Origin: Allosphingosinicella deserti
GTDB lineage: Bacteria; Pseudomonadota; Alphaproteobacteria; Sphingomonadales; Sphingomonadaceae
NCBI RefSeq assembly: GCF_003012735.1
Contig: NZ_PXYI01000002.1
Location: forward strand, 558,001-622,000
Length of the DNA: 64,000 nucleotides
Direction: 5' to 3'
Positions 53,361-62,042 of the stretch are shown here, piece by piece. Each line of letters begins with the position of its first letter. Position 1 is the stretch's first letter. The translations under genes were made by a program, and so were the position numbers. Under the pieces are notes generated by a model. That model searched no databases. It saw only the letters and a list, made by a program, of their open reading frames with translations, and was not told where the DNA came from.

Positions 53361-54380
53361 TCAGGTCGTCTCGGCGCGCGCCGGCACCACCCGCCGCGAC
53401 CAGCGCGGCGCGAGCGAGAGCAGGACGATGGCTGCGATCAGGATACAGGCGCCGATCAGCTCGGCGGTGCGCGGCGCCCGCAGGCCCCAGAACCAGGCGA
53501 GCAGCAGGGATCCGCCGACCCCCGCGACCAGGCTCGCGGCGCGCTCGAGCGGCACGCAATAGGCATTCTCGCGCGGATCGAGCAGGATCACGATCGCGAA
53601 CACCGAAATGATGGTGAGGGTGATGCCGATGCCGAGGATCGGCCAGATCACCGGATCGGTCCAGACGTCGACGAACCCCCATTCCAGCTCGCCGGCCTGG
53701 TTGCCGAAGCCGCTCGCCGAGAGGGCAGCGAGGATCGCCACCGACAGCGGCAGCGCGAAGATCTTCTCCTCGACGAAATAGCGCCGCACCGACGCCGGAT
53801 CGCCGGTCTTCGACACCTTGGTCATCACTGCGAGCCGGATGAAATAGCCGATCGTGTAGAGAATGACGGTCAGGATCGCGAGCGGCGGCAGATCGAGGCC
53901 TCCGCGATCGAAGAGCGTGATCGTGAGGGCGATCAGCACCATCACCAGCGCCGTCCAGCTCCACCAGCGCACCTTGCGGCCGAACATCATGTCGACGATC
54001 GGGGCGATGATCAGGATGTCGCCGCGCATCAGCAGCTGGATGAAGGGGATGCTGACTCCGACGAAGGTGAAGGAGAGCGGCACGGTGAACAGCACCAATG
54101 CGGTGCCGATGCCGGAGAGCAAGGTGTAGCGGGTCGGCACCGGGAACCGCCGGCCGGCGACGGTGACACCGTGGGCGTCGCGGTGCCAGCCCGACAGCCA
54201 GATGAAGACATAGGTGATGACCGTGCTGACGATCAGCGAGGCCGGCAAGGTTTCGAGCCCGGTGAGCGGCCGGCCCAGCCCCGCATGCGGCAGGCTCGTC
54301 ACCAGCTTGGTGATGATCACGTTGGGCAGATAGGACAGGAAATAGAGGAGGACGATGCCCTCCATCGGCAGGCGCTTCAT
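53361..54380 (-). CDS. Ten-helix membrane protein (DMT/EamA-like)
   Basis: The protein has 339 residues and about ten membrane helices (for example GIVLLYFLSYLPNVIITKLV, LIVSTVITYVFIWLSGW, YTLLSGIGTALVLFTVPLSFTFVG, WWSWTALVMVLIALTITLFD, LIGACILIAAIVLLSLAPRW). The repeat organisation is like drug/metabolite transporters, but no exact family is recognised. It shares a 4-nt overlap with the CapA-like gene upstream and precedes the receptor-tannase pair. A transport role is inferred. Confidence 0.78.
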   Translation of the reverse strand: MKRLPMEGIVLLYFLSYLPNVIITKLVTSLPHAGLGRPLTGLETLPASLIVSTVITYVFIWLSGWHRDAHGVTVAGRRFPVPTRYTLLSGIGTALVLFTVPLSFTFVGVSIPFIQLLMRGDILIIAPIVDMMFGRKVRWWSWTALVMVLIALTITLFDRGGLDLPPLAILTVILYTIGYFIRLAVMTKVSKTGDPASVRRYFVEEKIFALPLSVAILAALSASGFGNQAGELEWGFVDVWTDPVIWPILGIGITLTIISVFAIVILLDPRENAYCVPLERAASLVAGVGGSLLLAWFWGLRAPRTAELIGACILIAAIVLLSLAPRWSRRVVPARAETT

Positions 54381-55501
54381 GCGTCGCTCCCCAGCAGTTC
54401 GACCATGTCGGGACCGGGGCGATAGCGCGCGTTGAGCCTGGCTTCAGCCGTGACCGCATTCATATAATCGACGACCTCCGCATGTTCGGCGGAACCAGGG
54501 GCGGCGAGGCGCGGCACCGCGTCCCGGCCGATGTGGAGGGGAAGGAAGCCGGCGCGGGTGATCCGTCCGCCGGCGATTTCGAGCCGCGCGATCATCGACA
54601 GGCGCGAGGCCTTGGGGAAATTGTAGAGGCTGTCGAAATCCGGCTCCCACTCTTCGGCGAGCACCCGGATTTCCTGGAAGCTCCTGGAGGCGGCGTGGGC
54701 CGGATCCATGCGCAGATCGGTCGCGAAGTTGCACAGCGAATAGAAGACCGGCGCACCGTCGATCACCTCGCAGCCCTTGAGGATATGGGCATGGCCGCCG
54801 AGGATGGCGTCGGCGCCGGCAGCGATCGCGGCACGGGCGACGTCGCGCTGATAATCGGCGATCACGGCGCGGACGAAGTGGATGCCCCAATGGTGCGAGA
54901 CCAGGACGACGTCGGCCTCGGCCTTGGCGGCGCGGATGTCGGCCTCCATGGCGGCAAGATCGCCCTGGTGCGGAAAGGTGTGGATCCGCGCCGGCGTGCC
55001 GGGCTGGTCGTGCTCGATCTGCTCGTACACCGTATGCGCCCGCATCGGCGCGCAGCCGGGCCGGCGTTCGTCCGCCCAATAGGCCATCGGCAGGATGCTC
55101 GAATAGGCCAGGATCGCGACACGGGTGCCGTCGGGCAGGGTGAAGCACACGGGACGCCGGGCCTCGCCGATGTCGGCACCGGCGCCGACCACGGCAAGTC
55201 CTGCATCCTCGAGGTTGCGCCTGGTCTCGAAGAAGGCGTCATTGCCCCAGTCGAGGACATGGTTGCCGGCCATCGAGATGACGTCGAATCCGGCGCGGCG
55301 CAGCGACGCGGCGCCGTCGGGCCGCGCCAGCACCGCATGCCGTGCCTGCGGCGCGCGCACCCCGGTTGCGGCGAAGCTGGTCTCGAGCTGGCCGAACACG
55401 ATGTCCGCGCTGCGCAGGAGCTCCGCCGTGTCGGCGAAGCTTTCGTCATAATCGGCGCGGTCCATGGCGAGGTCGCCGGTCGCCAGAAACACCGCGCTCA
55501 C
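54377..55501 (-). CDS. CapA/PgsA-like metallophosphoesterase-fold protein
   Basis: The protein has 374 residues. CapA-family features: FLATGDLAMDRADYD, ADIVFGQLETSF, SMAGNHVLDWGNDAF, VSHHWGIHF and ILGGHAHILKGCEVIDGAPVFYSLCNF, matching a calcineurin-like fold with conserved His/Asp/Asn metal ligands. No signal peptide is visible, unlike poly-gamma-glutamate CapA. GTG 55501 with GGAGG 6 nt upstream is the start; the longer frame crosses the divergent promoter. It is the first gene of a likely operon with the membrane protein, receptor and tannase; its job there is unknown. Confidence 0.85.
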   Translation of the reverse strand: MSAVFLATGDLAMDRADYDESFADTAELLRSADIVFGQLETSFAATGVRAPQARHAVLARPDGAASLRRAGFDVISMAGNHVLDWGNDAFFETRRNLEDAGLAVVGAGADIGEARRPVCFTLPDGTRVAILAYSSILPMAYWADERRPGCAPMRAHTVYEQIEHDQPGTPARIHTFPHQGDLAAMEADIRAAKAEADVVLVSHHWGIHFVRAVIADYQRDVARAAIAAGADAILGGHAHILKGCEVIDGAPVFYSLCNFATDLRMDPAHAASRSFQEIRVLAEEWEPDFDSLYNFPKASRLSMIARLEIAGGRITRAGFLPLHIGRDAVPRLAAPGSAEHAEVVDYMNAVTAEARLNARYRPGPDMVELLGSDA

Positions 55502-55577
55502 GACCTGCCTCCGGGCATTTGCTCTCCTCCGGGCCGATCGATAATGTCGTGCCTCATAACAATTATGTATCTGAAGG

Positions 55578-55595
55578 TGAAAGCGCTTGCAAGCT
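55578..55595. promoter_or_regulatory. LacI-type operator between CapA-like gene and hydrolase
   Basis: TGAAAGCGCTTGCAAGCT. The core AAGCGCTTGCAA fits the LacI-family half-site pattern built on a central CG step. It is 80 nt upstream of the CapA-like start and 67 nt upstream of the divergent hydrolase. A LacI gene lies 2.5 kb away. Confidence 0.6.
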
Positions 55596-55661
55596 CCTCT
55601 TGGAGGTGAATAGATCTTGTCGACAGGCTCCCGCGCGAGGAGCCGAACGGAAGGATGTTCG

Positions 55662-56639
55662 ATGCCCAGACGCCCCCTGATCGCCAACCTGTCCGCCCTG
55701 TTCCTGTGCGGCACGGCCTCCGCCCAGCCCCCGCAAGCCACGCCCCAGGTCACGCGTTCGGCCGATCCCGGCCGTGCCGCTTATGCAGCGATGCCGGACA
55801 CGAAGGGCACCGGCCGCTATCCGGCGCTGAAGGAGGTCGATGCGAGTCTGCCCGATCATGTCGTCTATCGCCCGGCCGATCTGGGTGGGCTCGGCGGCCG
55901 CAAGCTCGGCCTGCTGGTGTGGGGCAATGGCGGCTGCAGCGACGATGGCGCGAGCGCTCGCCAGCACCTGGCCGAAATCGCGTCGCACGGCTATGTGGTG
56001 GTCGCGCCCGGCAAGATCCTGAGCGGACCCGGCGCGCCGCCGGCGTCCGCGGAGCCGCGCCGGCCCAATGCTTCAGGGGGCCTGCCGCCGGTCAAGACGA
56101 CCGCCGCGGATGTCGCCCGCGGCATCGATTGGGCGCTCGCCGAGAATGGTCGGCTCGGCAGCCGCTATTTCGGGCGGATCGATCCCAAGGCGGTGGCGGT
56201 CGCCGGCCATAGCTGCGGCGGGCTGCAGGCAATCGAGATCGGTGCGGATCCGCGGGTCAAGGCGGTGATCGTCCATAATAGCGGCATCTTCACCGACGGC
56301 AGCAATCCGATCCCGGGCGTCACGGTGGACAAGGCGATGCTGAAAGCCTTGCACACGCCGGTTCTCTACGTGCTCGGCGGCACATCCGACGTCGCCTGGC
56401 CCAACGGCAGCGACGATTTCAGGCGGATCGAGCACGTGCCGGCCGTATTTGCGACCAGCGGCGTCGGCCACGGCGGCACCTTCCGCCAGAGTAATGGCGG
56501 GCAGGTCGCGCAGATCGCGACCGCTTGGCTCAACTGGCAGTTGCGCGGCGATTCCGGGGCCGGCCGGATGTTCACCGGCGATCCCTGCGGTCTCTGCACG
56601 GATCCGTCGTGGAAGGTGGAACGCAAGGGGATCCGCTGA
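55662..56639 (+). CDS. Secreted alpha/beta-hydrolase
   Basis: The protein has 325 residues. Signal peptide MPRRPLIANLSALFLCGTASA; nucleophile elbow GHSCGG in KAVAVAGHSCGGLQAIEIG; oxyanion region LLVWGNGGCSDDG; acid/His near GGTSDVAW and GVGHGGTF. A second Cys pair near the end (GDPCGLCTDPS) may form a disulfide. GGAAGG lies 7 nt before ATG 55662. It is related to dienelactone-hydrolase/PHB-depolymerase-like esterases and shares a LacI-type operator with the divergent operon. Confidence 0.85.
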   Translation: MPRRPLIANLSALFLCGTASAQPPQATPQVTRSADPGRAAYAAMPDTKGTGRYPALKEVDASLPDHVVYRPADLGGLGGRKLGLLVWGNGGCSDDGASARQHLAEIASHGYVVVAPGKILSGPGAPPASAEPRRPNASGGLPPVKTTAADVARGIDWALAENGRLGSRYFGRIDPKAVAVAGHSCGGLQAIEIGADPRVKAVIVHNSGIFTDGSNPIPGVTVDKAMLKALHTPVLYVLGGTSDVAWPNGSDDFRRIEHVPAVFATSGVGHGGTFRQSNGGQVAQIATAWLNWQLRGDSGAGRMFTGDPCGLCTDPSWKVERKGIR

Positions 56640-56649
56640 ACCGCGGGCG

Positions 56650-57894
56650 TCAGCGGCAGCGTCCATCGCGAAGGCACGGGCGCAGCATCGGCGGCGCTGT
56701 GTGCGCGACCAGCGGTGCCGGTGCCTTCGGCCAGCGGCCGGCGGCGAGCCTGGCATCGACATGGCGGATGCCGGCGAGGACGACGTCCGGCGTGAAATTG
56801 CAGTGGCCGGCCTGCTTCACCCACAGCGATTGCACATCGCTGCGTCTGGCTGCCTCGGCGTAGAAACGCTGCAGCGACGGCGAGGTCAGCCCATCGCCGA
56901 CCGCCTGGACGGCGAGCAACGGCACGTTTGGTTTGCCGTTCGGCGTGTAATGGCGGGTCATGTAACGGACGGCGCCCGGGCTGGCGGCGATCCGCGGCGC
57001 GGCGTTCAGCCGGGCGAGATCGGCATCGAGGCTGAGCCCGGCCTTGCGATACAGCGCCTCGACCAGCGGCCGCCGCCCGGAAAGCGCGAGCTGCCGGCGA
57101 TAGTCGAGGCCGGTGTTCCACGAGAAGGTGCCGCCGGCGCGGCGTTCCTGATCGGCCCGCGGCAGATAGACTCCGCGCACGAACGCGTCGCCGATCTGCG
57201 CCGCCTGCCCGTCGGCATCGTCCGCCGCAGGCGCCGGCGAACCGGGCCTGGTCCAGCCGGGGATCCCCGCGAGCACGCCTGCCAGCGCGACCCGCGCCCG
57301 CCCTTCCGCCGTCGCCGTCGCCGCCGCGAGCGCTTCGCCGACCTTGCGCCCGTTCGTCATGTCGTCGCCGGTCTCGACCACCTTGATCGTAGAGTCCGGC
57401 GCGACAAGGGTTCGAAAGGCGAAGGCGCCGTCCAGCGCCATGTTCATCATGCCCACCGCCCCGCCGATGGAGGCGCAATAGGCGACGGCGCCATCGATCG
57501 GGGCAGGCCTTTGCTCGGCGAGAGCGGTGGTGACCAGCCCTCCCATCGAATAGCCCCAGCCGATCACCCGCTTCGGTTTACCGTAGCGCGCCGCAAAGGC
57601 GGCGATCGTCGCTCGCTGCGCTGGCACTGCCTCCTCGAGCGCCCAGCCGCCGGCGCCATAATCGGATCCGGCAAGCGCATAGCCGGCCGACAGCAACGCG
57701 TCCTTGATCTGCGCCGGTGCCACTTCGGGCGCGCCGACGTTGGGCGAATAGCCGCGGCTCCACAGGAGCAGGGTGCCGTTCCAGTTCGCCGGCATTTCCG
57801 ACGCCCAACGCGCGCCGGAGGGCAGGGGCTCGCCCACGGAAGGCGGCGCCGCACCGATCAGGGCAAAAGCGACGACGGCTCCAGCGATGCGCAT
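56650..57894 (-). CDS. Secreted alpha/beta-hydrolase (prolyl-oligopeptidase-like)
   Basis: The protein has 414 residues with signal peptide MRIAGAVVAFALIGAAPPSVG. NWNGTLLLWSRGYSP is the oxyanion strand, GWGYSMGGLVTTALAEQ the nucleophile elbow (Ser in GYSMGG), and the C-terminal VKQAGHCNF gives the catalytic His. It has a large helical cap (about residues 150-300). Its own LacI-type operator lies 22 nt upstream of the start. It is convergent with the other hydrolase, 10 nt apart. Confidence 0.83.
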   Translation of the reverse strand: MRIAGAVVAFALIGAAPPSVGEPLPSGARWASEMPANWNGTLLLWSRGYSPNVGAPEVAPAQIKDALLSAGYALAGSDYGAGGWALEEAVPAQRATIAAFAARYGKPKRVIGWGYSMGGLVTTALAEQRPAPIDGAVAYCASIGGAVGMMNMALDGAFAFRTLVAPDSTIKVVETGDDMTNGRKVGEALAAATATAEGRARVALAGVLAGIPGWTRPGSPAPAADDADGQAAQIGDAFVRGVYLPRADQERRAGGTFSWNTGLDYRRQLALSGRRPLVEALYRKAGLSLDADLARLNAAPRIAASPGAVRYMTRHYTPNGKPNVPLLAVQAVGDGLTSPSLQRFYAEAARRSDVQSLWVKQAGHCNFTPDVVLAGIRHVDARLAAGRWPKAPAPLVAHTAPPMLRPCLRDGRCR

Positions 57895-57915
57895 GCTCAC
57901 TCTCCCACGTGTTCG

Positions 57916-57929
57916 TGCAAGCGTTTGCA
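57916..57929. promoter_or_regulatory. LacI-type operator upstream of the second hydrolase
   Basis: TGCAAGCGTTTGCA is palindromic except at one position (TGCAA-GCGT-TTGCA). It closely matches LacI-family sites and shares the GCAAGCG half-site with the operator at 55578. Confidence 0.65.
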
Positions 57930-57956
57930 TGCTGAGGCCCGTCACGCAAGCCCAAG

Positions 57957-58075
57957 ATCCTCCCCGGTACGGGGCGGGGACCGCCGCCGCAGGCGGTGGT
58001 GGAGCGGCTGGCATTGAGTCCTGAGCAGCCCCTCCACCTGCTGCCCATGGTCCCCCTCCCCGTACCGGGGAGGAG
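57957..58075. repeat. Intergenic inverted repeat with CCTCCCCGGTACGGGG arms
   Basis: The left arm (57959-57980) CCTCCCCGGTACGGGGCGGG and the right arm (58050-58073) TCCCCCTCCCCGTACCGGGG are inverted about a spacer of about 70 nt. It ends directly at the lacI stop codon and may terminate lacI. Confidence 0.65.
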
Positions 58076-59074
58076 CTAGGCGCTCTCCCGCGCGATCAGC
58101 CGGAAACCTACGTCGATCCGCCTTTCTCCCGGCGCAAGTTCGCGTGTTCGGCGCTGGATCGCGGCGATCGCCTCGCGCGCGATCCGCCGTCCGTCGATGT
58201 CGACGGTGGTGATCGTCGGCCGCATTTCGCCGGCGACCGACGTGTTGCCGAACCCGACCACTGCAAGATCGTCGGGGACCCGCAGCCCGCTGGTCTGGGC
58301 TTCGACGATCAGCCCCTGGGCGAGATAATCGGAACCGCAGACGACGACGTCGGGCTGGACCTCGAGCCGGCGGATCTCGGCGAAGACCCGCCGCGCGTGA
58401 CCGAAGCGCGAGGGGATGTCGACCTCGCCTTCGCTCGGCGCCTGGCCGCCCTGTGCCAGCCATTCCTCCTTGAAGCCCGCGCTGCGCATCCGCGCGCGGC
58501 TGCCGTTGGCGGTGACGAGGTGCGGGCGCTGATAGCCGCGGCCCATCAGGAAGCGGGCGATGTCGCGGCCGGCATCGGGGTGCGAGAATCCGACCGCGAT
58601 GTCGACCGGATCCTCGGGCAATTCCCACACCTGGAGGAAGGTCACGCGGCTGCGCCGCACCAGCGCCTTGATCGGCTCGTTGATCGGCCCGGTCGAGATG
58701 ATCGCGTCGGCGCGGCGGCTGATCGCGGCGCGGATCATCTGCTCGGCCTGGATCTCGTGGGGGCCGGTGAGGCCGAGCATCACGGTGATCCCGCCGGCGC
58801 TCAATTCCTCGACCATGGCCTCGATCGTGTCGTTGAAGATCGAATTGGTGAGATTGGGGATCAGCACCGCGACCAGCCGGCTCTTGCTCGACGCGAGGCC
58901 GCCGGCGACCAGATTGGGGATGTAGCCGGTCTCGTCGATCGCCGCCCGGATCCGCTCCCCGGTCGCCGCCGCGACGACGTCCGGATTGTTGATGAATCGC
59001 GATACGGTCGCGGTCGACACGCCGGCGCGGCTGGCGACGTCCTCGAGTTTGGGGGTGGGATCGGTGCCGCTCAT
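58076..59074 (-). CDS. LacI-family transcriptional regulator
   Basis: The protein has 332 residues. The N-terminal LacI helix-turn-helix KLEDVASRAGVSTATVSRFINNPDVVAAATGERIRAAIDETGYIPNLVAGGLA contains the hinge helix that inserts at a central CG step. A periplasmic-binding-protein-like effector domain follows (LVAVLIPNLTNSIFNDTIEAMVEE ... VVCGSDYLAQGLIVEAQ ... AVVGFGNTSVAGEM). Two LacI-type operators upstream of nearby catabolic genes make these the likely targets. The effector is not known. Confidence 0.93.
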   Translation of the reverse strand: MSGTDPTPKLEDVASRAGVSTATVSRFINNPDVVAAATGERIRAAIDETGYIPNLVAGGLASSKSRLVAVLIPNLTNSIFNDTIEAMVEELSAGGITVMLGLTGPHEIQAEQMIRAAISRRADAIISTGPINEPIKALVRRSRVTFLQVWELPEDPVDIAVGFSHPDAGRDIARFLMGRGYQRPHLVTANGSRARMRSAGFKEEWLAQGGQAPSEGEVDIPSRFGHARRVFAEIRRLEVQPDVVVCGSDYLAQGLIVEAQTSGLRVPDDLAVVGFGNTSVAGEMRPTITTVDIDGRRIAREAIAAIQRRTRELAPGERRIDVGFRLIARESA

Positions 59075-59112
59075 CCCAACGGGATAGCGACCGCGTCACC
59101 CGGAACGCAAGC

Positions 59113-60624
59113 TCACTCGCCGAGCAGTGCGCGCAGCGCCGACTTGATCACTTTGCCCGATCCGGTGCGCGGCAGATCCGCGACGAAGTGGATCTTCTTG
59201 GGCAATTTGTAGCGGGCGAGGCGTTCGCCGCACGCTGCCAGGATCGCCTGCTCGTCCGGCTCCGCACCCCGATGCAACAGCACGAACGCATGGCCGACCT
59301 CGCCCCAGCGTGCGTCCGGGACTCCGAGCACCGCCGCCTGGGCGATGGACGGATGGCCGGCGAGCACCGCCTCGATCTCCGCCGGATAGACGTTCTCGCC
59401 GCCGGAGATGAACATCTCCTTCTTGCGGTCGACCAGCGTGAAGAACCCGTCCTCGTCCTCGCGGACGAGATCGCCGGTGCGGAAGAAGCCCTCGGGCGTG
59501 AACGCCTTCGCGGTCTCGGCCGGGTTGCGCCAATAACCTGCGCAGACATTGGGCCCGCGCAGAAGCAATTCGCCCACCTCGCCGGGCGCACAATCGCTGC
59601 CGTCGGCTGCGGCGACGCGGCGCTCGATCGTCGCCCCGAGCAATCCCGCCGATCCTGCCTTGCGGTCGATGATGGCGGGGTCGAGCGGCATGCCGAGCAC
59701 GGTTCCGGCCTCGGTCATGCCGTAGCCGTCGACGATCGGAATGCCGTCGGCCAGCCATTCGCGTATCCGCGCCGCCGGATGGGGGGCGCCGCCGGTGAAC
59801 ACCGCCTTCAATCCGCGCAGGCGGTCGGGATCGAAGCCCGGTGCCGCCCGCAGCATCTCGGCCATTTGGGGCACGCAGAAATAGTGGCTGATCGCCAGGT
59901 CGGGATCGCCCAGCCGTGCGAGCGTCGTCGCCGGATCGAAGCCGCTCGACACGACGATGCGGCCGCCCATCATCAGCGTCGGCCGGACATTGGTCACCAT
60001 GCCGATGACGTGGAACATCGGTGAATCGACCAGAAAGGCGCTGTTCGGGCCGACTTCGCCGAGCACCGCGAAATTGGCCGCGGTGGCGAACAGGTTGCGC
60101 TCGGTGAGCAGCACGCCTTTGGGCTTGCCCGACGTCCCCGACGTGTAGAGCATCAGCGACGGCAGGTCGGCATCGCCCGCCTCGAACGGTGCCGGCGCTT
60201 CCGCCGCGATCGCGGCGGCAACCTCGGCCATCGCCATCTTCGGCACCGCGCTCGTTGCGAGGCAATCGAGCATGTCGTCGCCGACCAGCAGAACGGGATC
60301 GCAATCCTCGATCAGCGCGCACAATTCGGCCGGGGCGAGGCGCCAGTTGAGGGGCGCCAGGATCGCGCCGGCGCGCGCACAGGCGAGCTGGAGGATGACC
60401 GTCTCGCTGCAATTGCGGGCGAGCGCGGCGACTCGTTCGCCCCGCGTCACGCCGGCCTTGCGGAGGAAGGTGACGGCCGAGGCGATCGCGCTGTCTAGCG
60501 CACGATAGGTGAACTCGGCGCCGCCACCGGCGCTGGCGAGCGCGACGGCGTCCGGGCGCGCACGGGCATGAAGACGGACGAAGTCCGGTACCGGCATCGG
60601 CCTTGCGCGCGCTGCGCCCACCAT
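59113..60624 (-). CDS. AMP-forming acyl-CoA synthetase
   Basis: The protein has 503 residues. Adenylate-forming motifs: LMLYTSGTSGKPKGVLLTERN (A3/P-loop), DGYGMTEAG (A5), FFRTGDLVREDEDGFFTLVDRKKEMFISGGENVYPAEIE (A7-A8) and the A10 Lys in PRTGSGKVIKSALRALL. It activates a carboxylic acid to its CoA thioester; similarity is to aromatic and medium-chain acid ligases. Hydroxycinnamate released by the neighbouring esterases is a possible substrate. The start is ATG 60624 with GGAGAGGA upstream. The gene is 38 nt downstream-to-upstream adjacent to lacI on the same strand. Confidence 0.9.
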   Translation of the reverse strand: MVGAARARPMPVPDFVRLHARARPDAVALASAGGGAEFTYRALDSAIASAVTFLRKAGVTRGERVAALARNCSETVILQLACARAGAILAPLNWRLAPAELCALIEDCDPVLLVGDDMLDCLATSAVPKMAMAEVAAAIAAEAPAPFEAGDADLPSLMLYTSGTSGKPKGVLLTERNLFATAANFAVLGEVGPNSAFLVDSPMFHVIGMVTNVRPTLMMGGRIVVSSGFDPATTLARLGDPDLAISHYFCVPQMAEMLRAAPGFDPDRLRGLKAVFTGGAPHPAARIREWLADGIPIVDGYGMTEAGTVLGMPLDPAIIDRKAGSAGLLGATIERRVAAADGSDCAPGEVGELLLRGPNVCAGYWRNPAETAKAFTPEGFFRTGDLVREDEDGFFTLVDRKKEMFISGGENVYPAEIEAVLAGHPSIAQAAVLGVPDARWGEVGHAFVLLHRGAEPDEQAILAACGERLARYKLPKKIHFVADLPRTGSGKVIKSALRALLGE

Positions 60625-60723
60625 CGCATCCTCTCCCAGGAATGAGGACAAGGCTTCTGGCATATGTTGTGAGGCATAGCAATGTGCGCTAGAGACTGGT
60701 GAAACCCGTCCGAGGAGAGGATC

Positions 60724-61845
60724 ATGACCAGCCGCCCGCCCTTTCGCGCCGACCATGTCGGCAGCCTGCTGCGCCCGCGCTATCTGCTCGAAGCGCGCGA
60801 GCGCGCCAAGACCGATCCCGCCGAGGCGCCGCGGCTGAAGGACCTGGAAGACCAGGCGATCCGAGACATCATCGCCTTGCAGGAAGAGGTGGGGCTGAAG
60901 GGCATCACCGACGGCGAAGCGCGCCGCGCCTCCTGGCACATGGATTACATCTACCAGATCGGCGGGATCGAGAAGGTCGCCTCCAACATCAAGGTCCACT
61001 TCCACAACCAGGCGGGCGACATCGATTTCACGCCGTCGGCGCTGCGCGTTTCCGATCGGCTGAGCCTGCCGTCGACGATTTTCGCCGACGCCTTCCAGTT
61101 CCTCAAGGCGAACGTGACGCACGGCATTCCCAAGCTCACCATCCCGAGCCCGTCGATGGTTCATTATCGCGGCGGCCGCGCGGCGGTTTCGACCAGCGTC
61201 TATCCGCGGCTCGAGGATTTCTACGACGATCTTTCCGCCGTTTACGCGCAGGAAATCGCCAATCTCGCCGGGCTCGGCTGCACCTACCTGCAGCTCGACG
61301 ATACCAGCTTGGCCTATCTGAACGATCCCGAGCAGCGCAAGATGATCGCGGCCGAGGGCGGCGATCCCGAACGCCAGCACGAAATCTACATCCAGATCAT
61401 CAACAAGGCGCTTGCCGGCCGGCCCGACGGCCTCACCATCACCACCCACCTGTGCCGCGGCAATTTCCGGTCTTCCTGGGTAGCATCGGGCAGCTACGAT
61501 TATGTCGCCGACGCCTTGTTCAACCAGCTCGACGTCGACGGCTATTTCCTCGAATTCGACGACGAGCGTTCGGGCGGGTTCGAGCCGCTCCGCCTGCTGC
61601 CCAAGGGGCACAAGCGCGTCGTCCTCGGCCTCGTCACCACCAAGCGCGGCGAGCTCGAGCAACGCGACGACATCCTCCGCCGGATCGAGGCGGCCTCGAA
61701 ATTCGCACCGCTCGACCAGCTCTGCCTCAGCCCGCAATGCGGCTTCTCGTCGACCTTCGAAGGCAATGACCTCAGCATGGACCAGCAACGCGCCAAGCTC
61801 GAACTGATCGTCGACATCGCCAAGGAGGTCTGGGGCGAGTTGTAA
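60724..61845 (+). CDS. MetE C-terminal-like methyltransferase (cobalamin-independent methionine synthase family)
   Basis: The protein has 373 residues and forms a single MetE C-terminal TIM barrel without the N-terminal half of full MetE (about 750 residues). Zinc ligands are intact: His242 and Cys244 (TTHLCRGNF), Glu277 (LEFDDERSGG) and Cys339 (LSPQCGFSS). The opening RADHVGSLLRP is the YxjG/YxjH-type signature. Short homologues transfer methyl groups to homocysteine from varied donors. It is divergent from the CoA ligase. A link to O-demethylation of methoxyaromatics is conceivable but unsupported. Confidence 0.88.
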   Translation: MTSRPPFRADHVGSLLRPRYLLEARERAKTDPAEAPRLKDLEDQAIRDIIALQEEVGLKGITDGEARRASWHMDYIYQIGGIEKVASNIKVHFHNQAGDIDFTPSALRVSDRLSLPSTIFADAFQFLKANVTHGIPKLTIPSPSMVHYRGGRAAVSTSVYPRLEDFYDDLSAVYAQEIANLAGLGCTYLQLDDTSLAYLNDPEQRKMIAAEGGDPERQHEIYIQIINKALAGRPDGLTITTHLCRGNFRSSWVASGSYDYVADALFNQLDVDGYFLEFDDERSGGFEPLRLLPKGHKRVVLGLVTTKRGELEQRDDILRRIEAASKFAPLDQLCLSPQCGFSSTFEGNDLSMDQQRAKLELIVDIAKEVWGEL

Positions 61846-61879
61846 GACGTCTTCCCGATCGAGAGAATTTCCCTACTAG

Positions 61880-62015
61880 CTCCCCTCCCTGCCGGGAGGC
61901 TAAGGGGGGCGCCTTTGGTGGCTCGATGCCGCCGAAGGCGCAAATGGCATCCTCGCGGCTATCGAACCCGCTCGGCTGCAATCCACCCCGGGCCCCTCCC
62001 TGAAGTAGGAACGGG
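61880..62015. repeat. C-rich intergenic inverted repeat
   Basis: CTCCCCTCCCTGCCGGGAGG with a following AAGGGGGG on the left, and CCACCCCGGGCCCCTCCCTG on the right, with an internal hairpin around GCCGCCGAAGGCG. It is related to the element at 27639-27781 and fills the gap between convergent genes. Confidence 0.6.
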
Positions 62016-62042
62016 AAGCGTGTGCACGGGCGGTCGCCGCCT

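Noticed and set aside
60625-60723. SAM or SAH riboswitch before the MetE-like gene
   Set aside because: The 99-nt gap shows no conserved core of the SAM-I, SAM-II or SAH motifs.
60625-61788. Upstream extension of the acyl-CoA synthetase frame to 61788
   Set aside because: The extension overlaps the divergent MetE-like gene and has no family similarity; ATG 60624 has a proper ribosome-binding site and aligns with the family start.
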